64,000 nt of DNA from Massospora cicadina (taxonomy: Eukaryota; Entomophthoromycota; Entomophthoromycetes; Entomophthorales; Entomophthoraceae), in assembly GCA_022478985.1 (NCBI GenBank), contig JAKSZP010004182.1:1-64000 (forward strand), given 5' to 3'. Shown piece by piece: positions 45,690-56,566 of the stretch (position 1 is its first letter; every line of letters begins with the position of its first letter). The notes under the pieces were generated by a model, which had not been told where the DNA came from, did not search any database, and saw only the letters and a program-made list of their open reading frames with translations. Position numbers and translations under genes: made by a program.

Positions 45690-47650
45690 TTTCTCTAAGT
45701 TGCCAGACACCCTTGTTATTAGTGCATTATCAGACCCCAGTCCTCTACTAAAAGAATTTTTAACTCTTCCTCTGATAGTGGGATCCAGCTTAATCAATCC
45801 TATAGTGGCAAGGAATGGGACGTCATTGTATTTACTATGGCTCTGTTGTTGTAAAAGAACTGCACCATATAAAGTAAGTCTATCCAGTTGTCCTAATTTA
45901 CTTTTTTATATAAACAGAGGCATTAATCAAAAATTTGGTTGCTCTTTTATCTGACCATCATTCTGTGTGTTGATAGAAAGGGGAAGAAATTGCTTTGTCC
46001 AAAACTCATCAGAATATGGGCCAAAATTTAAAAGTGAACAGAGTTCTACAATTGATGTAAGTTTTAAGAATACCATGGTGCATTATAACGTACTTCATTA
46101 TTAAAAATTCAGTCTGCTTTACGGTGACAATAGTAGTAGTAGGTATAAAAAGAGCCACTTCTTAAACCTATTGATAATTTTTGACATCATTCACCATTAC
46201 TAGAATATAAAGTGTAAGATATAACAAATTTAAAATGGATATTTAGTTCATTTTGGGACTCTTAGTGTTATAGACATACTTAAAGTAAGTTTTGGCAAAA
46301 CTTTGTCAATCACATATCTAAAAACCTGCAATATACTAATATAATTATCATTTGAATCAAGACAACATGTAGGTCTATTATGCATTCTATCATTTTATGC
46401 TTTTTAGTTATCAGATAGTTATGATATTCCTTAAATATCAGTCCTTGATTAGACTTTTGGAACATATAGCTTATATATTAGTGCTACTATTTTTGGCAAT
46501 TGAGAAGTTACAATCAATGAAGTTGTTTAGGTTATCACCTCTCTTGGAGTCAATGGTAACACTAATAAACTTATCCTTTTGCTGTTCTTCATTCACCTCT
46601 TTGCTTAGATAATTCAGCAGTAGAAAGTTTGTAATTAGCCTTTCAGTTAGTTAGAGCTGCATGTTTTGGTTTCAGATCTCAGCTTCCATAGGAAAGTGGA
46701 TAGGGTGTCAGCTCAAAGAAGTAGAGCTTACATTTGAGTTTCTAAGATTTTATTTGAAGTCCAGATTGAGGTCCACATAATGAGAGCTCAGAGAGCTTGT
46801 CTTTGGTTAAAAAAGCAGGGCTTTGCATATTACCCATGCTCTTGTGGTCTGTAAATACTTCAATAGAATGTACAGCTATGCATAAGCACATTCATCAACT
46901 CTTCAGATCCTTGATTATCTCCATTAGTTCATTATCAAAAATTAGGTATTTCCACTGAGAGAAAAATTTAAATAGAATATTATTTTACTGGTCAAAATTC
47001 ATTACCATCCCCTTCTATTAACAAAACAGCCTTATGTTGAATAGAACGCATCAGTTTCCAGTAAATATGGCTTTAGTGTAGTAACAAATATTAGTACTGG
47101 GATTAGGCAAAAATTCCTTGAGAGAATAAAATCCCTATTTATTTTTGAGGGTCTCAGCTAAATAGATGAAATCCAGCAAGAGACAAATAAGATGAAATTT
47201 CAGAAAGGTTTTGATAAAATTTATGCAAAAAGTTGGCGTCCCCAGGGAGCTTTTTATCTTTTTTTATTTAGGTATAGGCAAAGAGCTTGCAGATATAATC
47301 TTGGTAAGAATTATCACATAATCGCCTTGCTGCAATATATAGCCCAAAACTTGAACTCATACTGGTTAATTAAGCACATTTTTACCCTAAAAGTAGTTTT
47401 GATAGATAAGTTACATATACGTCAATAGTTGTAGCCAATGATGGTCATTTGCCAATTTTGCTACATGAAGGTTATAGTCCATGTAGGAAAAATAAAAGTC
47501 ATTTTAAATGACCCCCATGCACTATATGTATAAAGATCTAGAAGGTTCTGAGGGCTTTGCATAGCCCAAATAGCATCAACAATTTTTTTAAAGTCTATAA
47601 AAACTCTTGGTGACAGCTTTAAAAATAATCACCTGCCTTAATTTATGTTT
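45690..47650 (-). pseudogene. Relic of a chromovirus-like Ty3/gypsy pol
   Basis: On the minus strand three eroded pieces occur in pol order. RT: LFGLCKALRTF (47572-47551 and on) stands at the MPFGLxNAPATFQ block. RNase H: LETDA (47062-47048) is followed by IFDNELMEIIKDLKS and EVFTDHKSMGNM (46861-46838), corresponding to the YDKELLAI..A and VFTDHKNL blocks. Integrase: NWIDLLYMVQFFYNNRAIV (about 45905-45850) matches the DW...L...F.YN block near the integrase C-terminus. Stops are dense and no LTRs were found, so the boundaries are only those of the readable pieces. This is a lineage different from A, B, D and Z. Confidence 0.55.
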
Positions 47651-47659
47651 ATTTGAGGA

Positions 47660-47790
47660 TTAGATAGCATAGCGGGGAGGTTCCTGCTTTCACTATGAGT
47701 TGGGTTTTGATCAAAACAGGCTCAAAACCAGCATAGGATTGATAAAGAAACTCAGCATGGTAGATTTGTCCAAGGTTGATCCACCTTGCT
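47660..47790 (+). mobile_element. Degraded SINE, family 1
   Basis: The 3' half (CTCAGCATGGTAGATTTGTC, then CAAGGTTGATCCACCTT) matches the tail of the SINE at 5540-5669 (CTCAGTGTGGTATATTTGTC, then CAAGGTCGACCCACCT). A TAGCATAGCGGGG A-box-like element starts it. No clear target duplication remains. Confidence 0.55.
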
Positions 47791-48275
47791 TACATTTAAT
47801 GCATGTTTAGTTAAAGGCTTTATAATGGGTGATTTATATAAAATTGTCTCATATAAGCTGATAGAGTAGCTTTTAGCATTTAGAAATAGGGATAAACACT
47901 TATCAGTGATGTTTTGAAATTTTGTTACTGTTAAAGGGACGCAATTCTATGCTTTTTTCTTAACTTTATAAATAGAGATGAAAACGAGATTTTAGTATAA
48001 AGTAAAACTTTTCCATTAACCTGTCCTTAAAGTATTGCATCAATGCAATATGCTTCTTATAGTTACAGCTGTACATAAAATCATCACTAAGGTGGTTATC
48101 TCTTTACTAAAATAGAATACAACTGAATATAATATTAGGTGGAAATAAGATGGCCACTTCTTTTCTAGTTTCGCTTTCATAGCTTCACAGAAGTTTAAAG
48201 TAGGTTTTTTAAATTATGTGAGATGGACTTTACAGAGTTCAGGTTGTCATAGTATACATGAAGGTTTTAGGTAGC

Positions 48276-48334
48276 TGTTGGAATCCAGCTAGTAGTGTGC
48301 TTGCTGGTGGTAAATGCCGCTGGATTCCACAACA
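48276..48334 (+). repeat. 59-bp inverted repeat
   Basis: TGTTGGAATCCAGC (48276-48289) and GCTGGATTCCACAACA (48319-48334) are inverted copies, apart from two bulged bases, around a 29-base loop. The arms start TG and end CA like LTR ends. It could be a miniature foldback element or fused LTR tips. Confidence 0.5.
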
Positions 48335-51300
48335 ATTTTGTTTATATAGATAAAAGCACTAATAAAATAAAAAGCTTGAGCTTTTAGATTTTATTAGTGT
48401 AGTTGCAGTAAGGGAAAGAGTGAACCTTCTCAGTATCTGATTGATCAGTATTCAACTGTAATGAGGGTCAAAGGGAATTCAATGATAAACTTTAGAACAG
48501 CATGTTACTGTCCAAATAAGGAATTATGCAGATTCGCCCTATCAAAGCTCAGAAAACTTGGGTTACTTTGGTGAAATGACAGATGTGAAGGTATTTTAGG
48601 GTAGAATGTATCCGTGTGGTAATGATTTGATATATTTAACCAATCCCCATTGATAAAAAAATTAATACCTTGGGGGACCTCTGCCACGCAAATAAAAGGG
48701 AGTGGTCCCAGCTTAGGTGTCTAATGCCACTTGATGTGACAGGGAGAGAACCATTTGATGGATGTCCCAGAATATGCTGCATGGTTGGAGGAATCCAATT
48801 ACTAGATTTTGAGTAGAAAGCCCATTTAATATTTGGAAAAGTGTTGCACTATTTTCCAGGGTTCCACTGAGAATTGGCAAGGGTCTTTTGGCCAATAATT
48901 TCATTATTTTCATTTGAATCAATATTACTTTGAGACTAGACATGTAATTGGCTGATCATAAGTTTTGAATCAGAACTATTCTTACCTAAAACGTTCTTTT
49001 GCTGAAGTCAAGGCAGCAAATGTCCAACATTAGCATCTAGTAGGTGACTGAGATCTTTTTGCCATTAAAGTACAAATACCATGTTGTTTGACTATCCAAG
49101 GGAGCTTAGGGCTTCAAAAAGCCAAGGTTCAACATGACTTTGTATTTTAATTGCTAAATTGAATAGAAAGCCTTAAAGTAACCATCAAATATGCTATACT
49201 ACCTCAATTAATAACTATTGTCTTCTTTTAAATTTTCAAAAATAAGCTGAAAACTGTTCACACTAAAACCTTCCCATCATGATCCATATGGTACTTTCCT
49301 GAATCTTGATTAGGCGACACTTTATTTAGATTAGGTATGATATAAAGTGTTTCCCTGAAAAGTAGCATAATAGAACTCCATATGGGTGCTTTTGTATAAG
49401 CATACGTCATTAATCCAATTTTTATAAATTTGTATTTTAGCACATGATATTTCTAACATGCACTTACTACATTGTGGTGCTTATTTAATATTAAATCATT
49501 GAAAATGCACTTAATAATCCTTGTCTCCAATATGAATATAAAAATTATTGAGAGGCTTGCCAATGTCACTTTAATAGTACATTGAAAATAATTTTACTTC
49601 TATAATCTTTCCCAAATATTTGTATGCGTCTTGTTTATGACATTTCACTTATCAGATTGATTTTAATTTAATATCGTTTACATAACTTATGTTGCACCCA
49701 AAGATCCCTTAATTAAGAAGAGCTTTTTTAGTTTCTTACAGAATTGTTTATTGTTAAGACATAACTAAGCCAATATGGCTTAGAGAAAAGTACACTACCA
49801 TGACCATGGCCTTCAGAGTACTATATGGTATTAATGAATTCTTTTATAATAGATAAGTATAGCTAATGATTTAACTTTAAAGTATAAAAAACGTCTAAAT
49901 TAAATCTGAGATTGGTTTAATCAAAATAAAAGTTAGCTTTGCTTTAAAAAATTGTATTGATAAGTCATATATAAATGTTTTCCTGTTCTTTAAGCTAACA
50001 AAGGAAAGCATATGTAGCTTATTTTTAACAGTTCAAAAAGAAGTTTCTTATGCCCACCTAGTGCCAAAAAATGGAATAAGTTACTAATACACAAAAAATT
50101 ATTTTTGAAGGCATTTTGTCAATAAAATTTTACGTCTTGCATTTTAAGCTTATAAACTATGAGAATACAGTAAACACTTGGCTTTTATTATGAAAGAGTA
50201 AGAAATATTTTAGATTAACACATATTTTTTTTGGATTATAAGCAGGTTATCCTCAAATTTTCTTTAAAAGGTCTCTAGTCTAGTATCAAAATTTTTAGCC
50301 TAAAAATGACCATAATTTGGTAATCACTTGTAATTATCCTACTAATAGTTTGATGTCATCCATGAAATGGTAGACCTGGATTCTAGTCCCATCTTTTAGG
50401 TCCACTATCTTTCTATAGGGCTAGGTTTGAGTCCTAGCATCTTGATAATAAAGTTTTAAATAAAATTCTTCATAGCATATGATCTAAAGAGGGCCTCAAG
50501 ATAAACGTAACCATCATTTAATAAAACATATGTGAAAAGAATAGATAGTTCTGAAAGCTATTGTTAATGCTAATATTGAAGCATTTAGGTTTGATGCTTA
50601 TAAGCATAGTTGCGTGACACTTAAAGCTTTATAAAAAGAATAATCAATGCTATTTTTTAGTGATATTTGGATGTTTGGGACTAATATTGTAGCATGCGGA
50701 AACAGTATGCTTGAGAGGAGTCTAATCTGGTGCAATAATAGTATGGGGCTATCCTTGTGTATCCTTTGAGCAAGTACTACCACCTGGCAGTATGATGGTA
50801 AGAGGATATTGACGCATAAGATCCTTCATTTAGTAGAGGCTCTATCAAAGAATGAGGTCATCTATCTCAATTTTAATATTATGACCTCAATTTAGAGATG
50901 AAATGATAGATGCATGAGTCTACGTTGTCATCCCCTATGCAATAAGCATCAGTCTATAATATTTGAACACATGTTCCCCTTGCTTACAAGGCTCCAAGTA
51001 AGTAATCCTAATCTGCATCTAATCAAGTATAAGTTTTGTACTCTACTAAAACTTTTGTAAACCAGCCATGTGCATCCTTATTCACCAACAAACCACCAAA
51101 TAGACCGTATGGTGTCATCTGCATAATGGGTAGGTATTATTGAACTGGGCTCCAATCAAGGCTGGTTCCTTTTTACATCTGCCATGGTCCTTTTGTTATA
51201 GATGACAGTTTAAAGTTTATTTAGGTAGGGCTCTGGAAGCTAATAACTTACCTTTTTATATATACATTAGAAAATTAGCTATCAAAGATCATCTTTCAAA

Positions 51301-52581
51301 TCTAAGAATACATTTTTGCATTAATCTAAGTATAAATAAAACCATATGAGAATATTGATACCCTGGGAAGAACTCTAGCAGTCTGAGAAAAGTTCAGGAT
51401 AACAAAGCCACCAATGCAAGGATTTTTATATCCTTTTTAAACTAACTGACAATTAAGGGAAATTTCATTAATTGGCGAAATCCCTAAAGCTTTACTATAA
51501 TGATATAAACAACTTATCATACTGCAAAATGGCCGTTCCATTATTTTATAAAATAAATATTTAGGGTAAATAAGGTAATAATCACTGGGGAAAATTGCCA
51601 GGCGCTTTCAAGTCAAGATCTATGCTAATTCTATTATTTGAGGTTTCTGTGGCATCTTGTTTCTTGGTTGTAGTAATCTTTAATTGTATGGATCAGTTTT
51701 AAACTCTGACATTGGGACTGTTTGAATCCTTAGATTGGGAATAATCCCTGACAGGGGTATCAATCAATCCTTTATATCAGGATTGAATCCGACCATCAGA
51801 GGCAACTGAACTTGTAACTTGAAGAAGATCCATGATAACAGTATTGGATAACTTTTGGGGTTGGTCTGGATTCCTGAAAAGGCATATGATAACAAAAGAA
51901 GAGGAGTAAGATCATCAAGTTTTTTAGACTATCAACCTGAAATAACCCAGAGTGTACTGAGCATGACCACCTCATGTAGTATATATCCAGGGACTCTAAA
52001 TAACAAAGACTACTATAGGAGCATTAGTTGAATGAGTTATAAGAGGTAGTTAGCCATGGGTTGAAAGAGGCCATGGGTTGGTACAATGGCTTTGCAAATA
52101 TTGAGATCGTTGAGATATATTATTTTACCCTAGTGCTAATAAAGTAAGGTGTGTCAGATATTACAATATCTGCTCTCTAGTTAAGAATATTGGAGCATCA
52201 AACATACCATCAGATTTCCATCCCAATATTACCTCAGACAACATTAATACAAAATATTAGATATTATATACTATTTTTTATACTTACACTAATTTAGTAA
52301 AAGATTGCGTTTAAATTAGACCCTTAGATGGGCCTCAAGGGGGTTACAGTGAATGCAAATATTTTCCCCACCGATTAGCTAAGAAAATGCCATTCTTAAT
52401 TTACAACAGCAACTACCTCACTTCCATTTTATAGGGCTTGAATCTTGATAAGATAAAAAATATACTTGCAACTGATTGGCTACACCCAACGGAGAAGCAA
52501 CAAAGTGATATCATTTTTAAAACTCTGATTGGTTTCAAACTAATTTCCATTTATTACAAATTATACATGAAAACTCAAACC
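48335..52581. other. AT-rich interval without recognised gene
   Basis: No domain seen on either strand. A Pol III B-box-like GGTTTGAGTCC at about 50425 could mark another eroded SINE, but no partner copy or target duplication was found. The minus-strand frames at 48505-48943 show no known motif. Confidence 0.35.
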
Positions 52582-52586
52582 TTGAC

Positions 52587-53774
52587 TGTGACAAACGGGC
52601 TCTTTCCACATCACCATGAACCCACTTGGAAGGAGGGCCCAAGCAAGGGCCCACAAGCAGGAGAGTGCAGCGGTGATTAATGATCCCAAATTGTTGTCTT
52701 GATGAACGGCTGTTTCTGAACCCTTGAAAGAAAATAAGGACAATATTGACGCTTAGGAGGATTGTTTGTCCATCAGAGAAGGCGTACAGAGAGGCGACAG
52801 TCTTGTCCAAACTAGAGGTATAGTTCATTTTCCGTTCAAAATCCAGAATACCTCCACAAAATCTCAACAAATGCTTTTAAAATTTTATTCTTGATTTGTG
52901 GGGGTTTTTATTTCATATTTTAGAAGATGAAGTTGTCTTAAACACCTTCGCTTGTTTGATTTTATATTAGGGGAATGGGGGATATGGGGAAATTATACCC
53001 CGCAGAGTCCATAGGTGGCGGACTATCCATGGGCCTATTTCAAGAATCTCAGCCTCTGATGTTCTCATTTAGACCCATTATAAACCATCCGTTGAGTACC
53101 CGTGGCATTACAGAAACTTTTTCGCATATATTTCTGTTCATCGAGGATGAATCAGAGCTCATATCAACCTTATCACCAAAATTACCATTTTTGGGATAAT
53201 TTGGCCTGGCAGCCCCTGATTCACTGGGCTGCCCTTCGCCATGGCTCTTGATAATTTTGATGAGTGGCAGATTTGGCTTGGCAGCTCCTGATTTGTTGAG
53301 CTGCCTGATGCTGATATTTCCTTTTCTAGAGTTATTTGGCTTGGCAGCTCCTGATTCGTTGAGCTGCCAGATGCTGACGTTTCCTCTTTTAGTGTTATTT
53401 GGCATGGCAGCTCCTGATTCACTGAGCTGCCCAATGCCATAATTCATGCCACTTCCATTTTTGGCATAATTCAGCTTAGCAGCCCTTGATTCGCTGGGCT
53501 GCTCTTTGCCATTGCCACTTTCTGCACATGGGGCCTCAGAATTCAGGTCGGTGGCCTCTGATTGGCCTGGTTGACATTTATGTCGACTTGTGCCTCCTTT
53601 TCCTCAAGGTTTTGTCAGTTTTGTGGCATCTGATTCATCAGAATGCCATTTTCGAGGGTTGTTGCCCTCAAGCCCTATGCTCTTATGTAAATTGAGTGAG
53701 ACACTATCAGCCACGATCCCCACCTTAGGGGAGGTCAGGGGCTATGTGGCAGTCAGGCAGCACCTTGATCGTCA
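52587..53774 (+). repeat. 5' LTR of element C with a five-unit hairpin array
   Basis: 1188 bp, starting TGTGACAAACGGG. At 53201-53500 it holds five related units (starts near 53201, 53273, 53336, 53399 and 53470). Each has the form GGCAGCTC, ten bases, GAGCTGCC or close to it. The 3' LTR has four units, and this accounts for its 60-bp shorter length. Confidence 0.75.
53049..53447 (-). other. Antisense repeat-containing frame in the LTR of C
   Basis: The hairpin array is open on the minus strand for 132 codons and encodes a repeated QLNESGAAKPNNSRKGN-type peptide (four readable units). The matching frame 56235-55900 in the 3' LTR stays open (111 codons, three units). This may be a by-product of unit lengths divisible by three (63, 72), because only the minus-strand frame is long. 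There is no known homolog and no evidence of translation. Confidence 0.35.
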
Positions 53775-53899
53775 CATCACCCCCTCAGAGGAGAGCCCCC
53801 TGCTCCCCAGCCTTCCTCAACCTGCAGAGTACAATTGGTACAGTGGTCAGGGTATTTAATTGAGGTCTTCATATCCCCATAGGGGAATATGGAGTTTTT

Positions 53900-54925
53900 G
53901 TGGCGATCTGGCAAAGGCTTGATCATCACATCACCCCTGTAAGTCCCGAGGAACGTCCTCTGGGCGTTGATTGGGCCATATTTCTGTTCCTGAGCAAGAA
54001 AGTACCAAAGAGGATGGCCATACCCCTTTTTACTCAGGGCGATCTCGCTCACATGGTAGACAAGCGCTGGAAAATAGCCCTTCAGCTTTGGATCCCGCTT
54101 CTGGTACTTGCACTCTCCTCAGCAGAACTGTTTCAAGGAATTAGTAAAATCTGCACCAAGATCACCGTAATGGAACTGATCGCAACTAATTTGAGTGGCA
54201 ATCAGCCAAATACTCAGATTTCAAATGGTCAAAGAGGTATGAAGGCTGATCTATTGGCTGGAACGCCCAACGGTTGCAATTCAGTTTACATGGTGATTGA
54301 AAATATTCCCCCTCCCAAATTCGTCAGGCATCACCCCTGATGGGAAGCTTCCTGCCAGAAAATTGGGCGTTGCGCCTGATGCAATACCACAGACTGCAAC
54401 TTGGCTCATCACCAAATTTTGCAATGTCAGTCCCCCAGGGAACTAACCCTCCTATTCCCAAATAGTTCACCTCTTAGGCTGAACTGACCGCAACTTGGCC
54501 TGCCGCCAAACTTAGCAATGTCAGTCCCCAGGGAACTAACACGCCCATTTCTGAATAGTTCATCACTTAGGTCGATCTGACCAAAACTCAGCTCATCGCC
54601 AAATTTTGCAATGTCAGTCCCCAGGGAACTAAACCTCCCATTCCCAGATAGTTCACCACTTAGGTCAAACTTGCTGAACCTGATCCTGGCTTATTTTTCC
54701 CAAATTGATGAGTATTTAATTGGGCACATTACACTGAGAAAATTGTTGGTCAATCATCTTCCCTTAAATTTTCCAATAAAAACACCCTCCTCCAAATTTC
54801 CGTTTTTATCTGTTGAGATTTAAGTTCCCTTCCAGTTCCATATCCTTCATACCAGCAGCAGTGCCCCTGGCATTCTGGCTCACCACTTGGATGCTCCGGC
54901 ATCCAGGCTGGTAGGGCAGTCTATT
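53900..54925 (+). pseudogene. Element C gag-like gene
   Basis: 53900-54340 is open (146 codons) and reads VPKRMAIPLFTQGDLAHMVD, then KRWKIALQLWIPL, AELFQGISKIC and NLSGN. It aligns with E from 60795. The same frame goes on with stops through a triplicated block (54385-54670) to 54611-54823 (ITLRKLLVNHLPL, against ALRKLLVNFLTFL in E). After a deletion relative to E it continues as AVPLAFWLTTWMLRHPGW (about 54862-54915), against AMPLAFWLAFWVLTHPDW in E. The conservation of this hydrophobic block in both copies supports it as true coding sequence. Confidence 0.6.
54385..54670 (+). repeat. Three tandem copies of a 94-bp gag segment
   Basis: The marker GCAATGTCAGTCCCC begins at 54421, 54515 and 54608 (spacing 94 and 93). 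Element E has a single copy (61390-61445 region). The units still read AKFCNVS..GTN.PI in translation. Confidence 0.75.
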
Positions 54926-54927
54926 TT

Positions 54928-55536
54928 CTACTTGCCGTCTGCCTGACAACCCCCCTCTAAAATACAATCCTTGGTGGTGGTGGTGGCAGGGATTCTTATC
55001 TTGGGCTTTCTAACTTTTGAGGCCTTTTTTCTGGCCTGCTGGTGGAGCTGGGCTATTTCCCCACACAGATAATTGATATTTTTAGCATACAGCCAGCTAG
55101 GCAACATGGGTTCCTTTTGGGACCTTCTTGGCGGGGTGAGCAATCTGGGGTATGTGGGCTTGGCGGCTGAAATGCGGGTTTTGGGAACTTGAACTTTTGC
55201 CTGGGGTACGTTATGAGGAGTGCTTCTGGGAGTGGGCCATTACAGATGTCCTTTGGGGTGGATAGATGGGCAACTCACTCCCTTCTGGGGAGGTGATAAC
55301 AACCATGACCATAACTGAGCCAGGAGGATAGTTGTTAGGAGGAAGCAACAAGCCCAAACGCAGGCGTGTTTTCCCTCATGAAACTGAGTTGTTGCCCACG
55401 GGAAAAGAGGAATGGGGTATGAACTTTGTCTAATGTGACGAACGGGCTCTTTCCACATTGCCATGAACCCACTTGGAAGGAGGGCCCAAGCAAGGGCCCA
55501 CAAGCAGGAGAGTGCAGTGGTGGTTAATGATCCCAT
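54928..55536 (-). pseudogene. Antisense frame of element C with two hydrophobic segments
   Basis: On the minus strand 55536-55240 and 55238-54928 are in the same frame, separated by one TAA, about 200 codons in all. The start lies inside the 3' LTR. The first part has hydrophobic stretches (ALSCLWALAWALLPSGFM and ACVWACCFLLTTILLAQLW) that could span a membrane. The second is Pro/Lys/Arg-rich (VPKTRISAAKPTYPRLLTPP) and then helical and basic (YLCGEIAQLHQQARKKASKV). The 5' LTR contains the equivalent first part (52743-52561). There is no recognised family. It parallels the antisense frames of element A in position. Confidence 0.35.
55400..55417 (+). other. Probable polypurine tract of element C
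   Basis: GGGAAAAGAGGAATGGGG lies 16 bases before the 3' LTR. It is a little further away than usual. Confidence 0.45.
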
Positions 55537-56561
55537 TCATTGGCTTGATGAACGGTTGTTGCTGAACCCTTGAAAAGTGGTAAGGACAATATTGACGCTT
55601 AGGAGAATTGTTTGTCCATCAGAGAAGGCTTACAGAGAGGCGACAGACTTGTCCAAACTAGAGGTATAGTTCATTTTCCGTTCAAAATACAGAATACCTC
55701 CACAAAATCTCAACAAATGCCTTTAAAATTTGAAATTTTATTCTTGATTTTTGGGGTTTTTATTTCATCAATTAGAAGACAAAGTTGTCTTAAACACCTT
55801 CGCTTAGTTTGATTTTATATTAGGGAATGGGGATATGGGGAAATTAAACCCCATGGAGTCCGCGGGTGGTGGACTATCTGCGGGCCTATTTCAAGAATCT
55901 CAGCCTCTGATATTCTCATCTAGGCCCATTCTAGACCATCCGTTGAGTACCCATGGCATTATGGAAACTTTTTTGCATATATTTCCGTTCGTTGAGAATG
56001 AATCAGAGCTCATCTCAACCTTATCACCAAAATTACTATTTTTGAGATAATTTGGCATGGCAGCCCCTGATTCTCTGGGCTGCCCTTTGCTGTGGCTCTC
56101 AATAATTTTGACAAGCGGCAGATTTGGCTTGGCGGCTCCTGATTCGTTGAGCTTCCTGATGCCATCATTTCCTTTTCTAGAGTTATTCAGCTTGGCAGCT
56201 CCTGATTCATTGAGCTGCCAGATGCCATAATTCATGCCACTTCCATTTTTGGCATAATTCAGCTTGGCAGCCCTTGATTTGCTGGGCTGCTCTTTGCTGT
56301 TGCCAATTTCTACACATGGGACCTCAGAATTCAGGTCGGTGGCCTCTGATTGGCCTGGTTGACATTTATGTCGACTTGTGCCACCTTTTCCTCAAGGTTT
56401 TGTCAGTTTTGTGGCATCTGATTCGCCAGAATGCCATTTTTGAGGGTCGTTGCCCTCAAGCCCTATGCTTTTATGTAAATTGATTGTGACATTATTAGTC
56501 ACGATCCCCACTTTAGGGGAGGTCAGGGCTATGTGGTGGTCAGACAGCGCTTTGACCATCA
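55434..56561 (+). repeat. 3' LTR of element C with a four-unit hairpin array
   Basis: 1128 bp, partner of 52587-53774. Hairpin units start near 56052, 56124, 56187 and 56258. Confidence 0.75.
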
Positions 56562-56566
56562 CTGAC

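Larger units (their letters stand above)
52587..56561 (+). mobile_element. Element C: non-autonomous LTR element with gag but no pol
   Basis: LTRs at 52587-53774 and 55434-56561 align along their length. The flanks are TTGAC (52582-52586) and CTGAC (56562-56566), a 5-bp duplication with one mismatch. The 1.66-kb interior carries a gag-like gene homologous to element E and nothing of protease, RT or integrase. A purine-rich tract (55400-55417) lies near the 3' LTR. Against E, one gag segment is triplicated, about 0.45 kb of gag is missing and pol is absent. It is best read as an internally deleted derivative that depended on an E-like helper (inference). Confidence 0.75.

Noticed and set aside
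46640..46740. Another tRNA-like SINE
   Set aside because: The possible A and B boxes are too far from consensus, no copy or duplication was found, and it lies in the span of the chromovirus relic.
52535..52870. A minus-strand gene of 111 codons at the left edge of C
   Set aside because: It straddles the target site and the LTR. Only the LTR part recurs in the 3' LTR.
53201..53500. CRISPR array (regular repeats with a palindrome)
   Set aside because: The units are contiguous and diverged, with no unique spacers. They lie in both LTRs of a retrotransposon in eukaryotic-type DNA.
54950..55050. Plus-strand membrane segment LVVVVAGILILGFLTFEAFF in element C
   Set aside because: It has no counterpart in E, and the complementary strand has the longer coherent frame, so the antisense reading is preferred.
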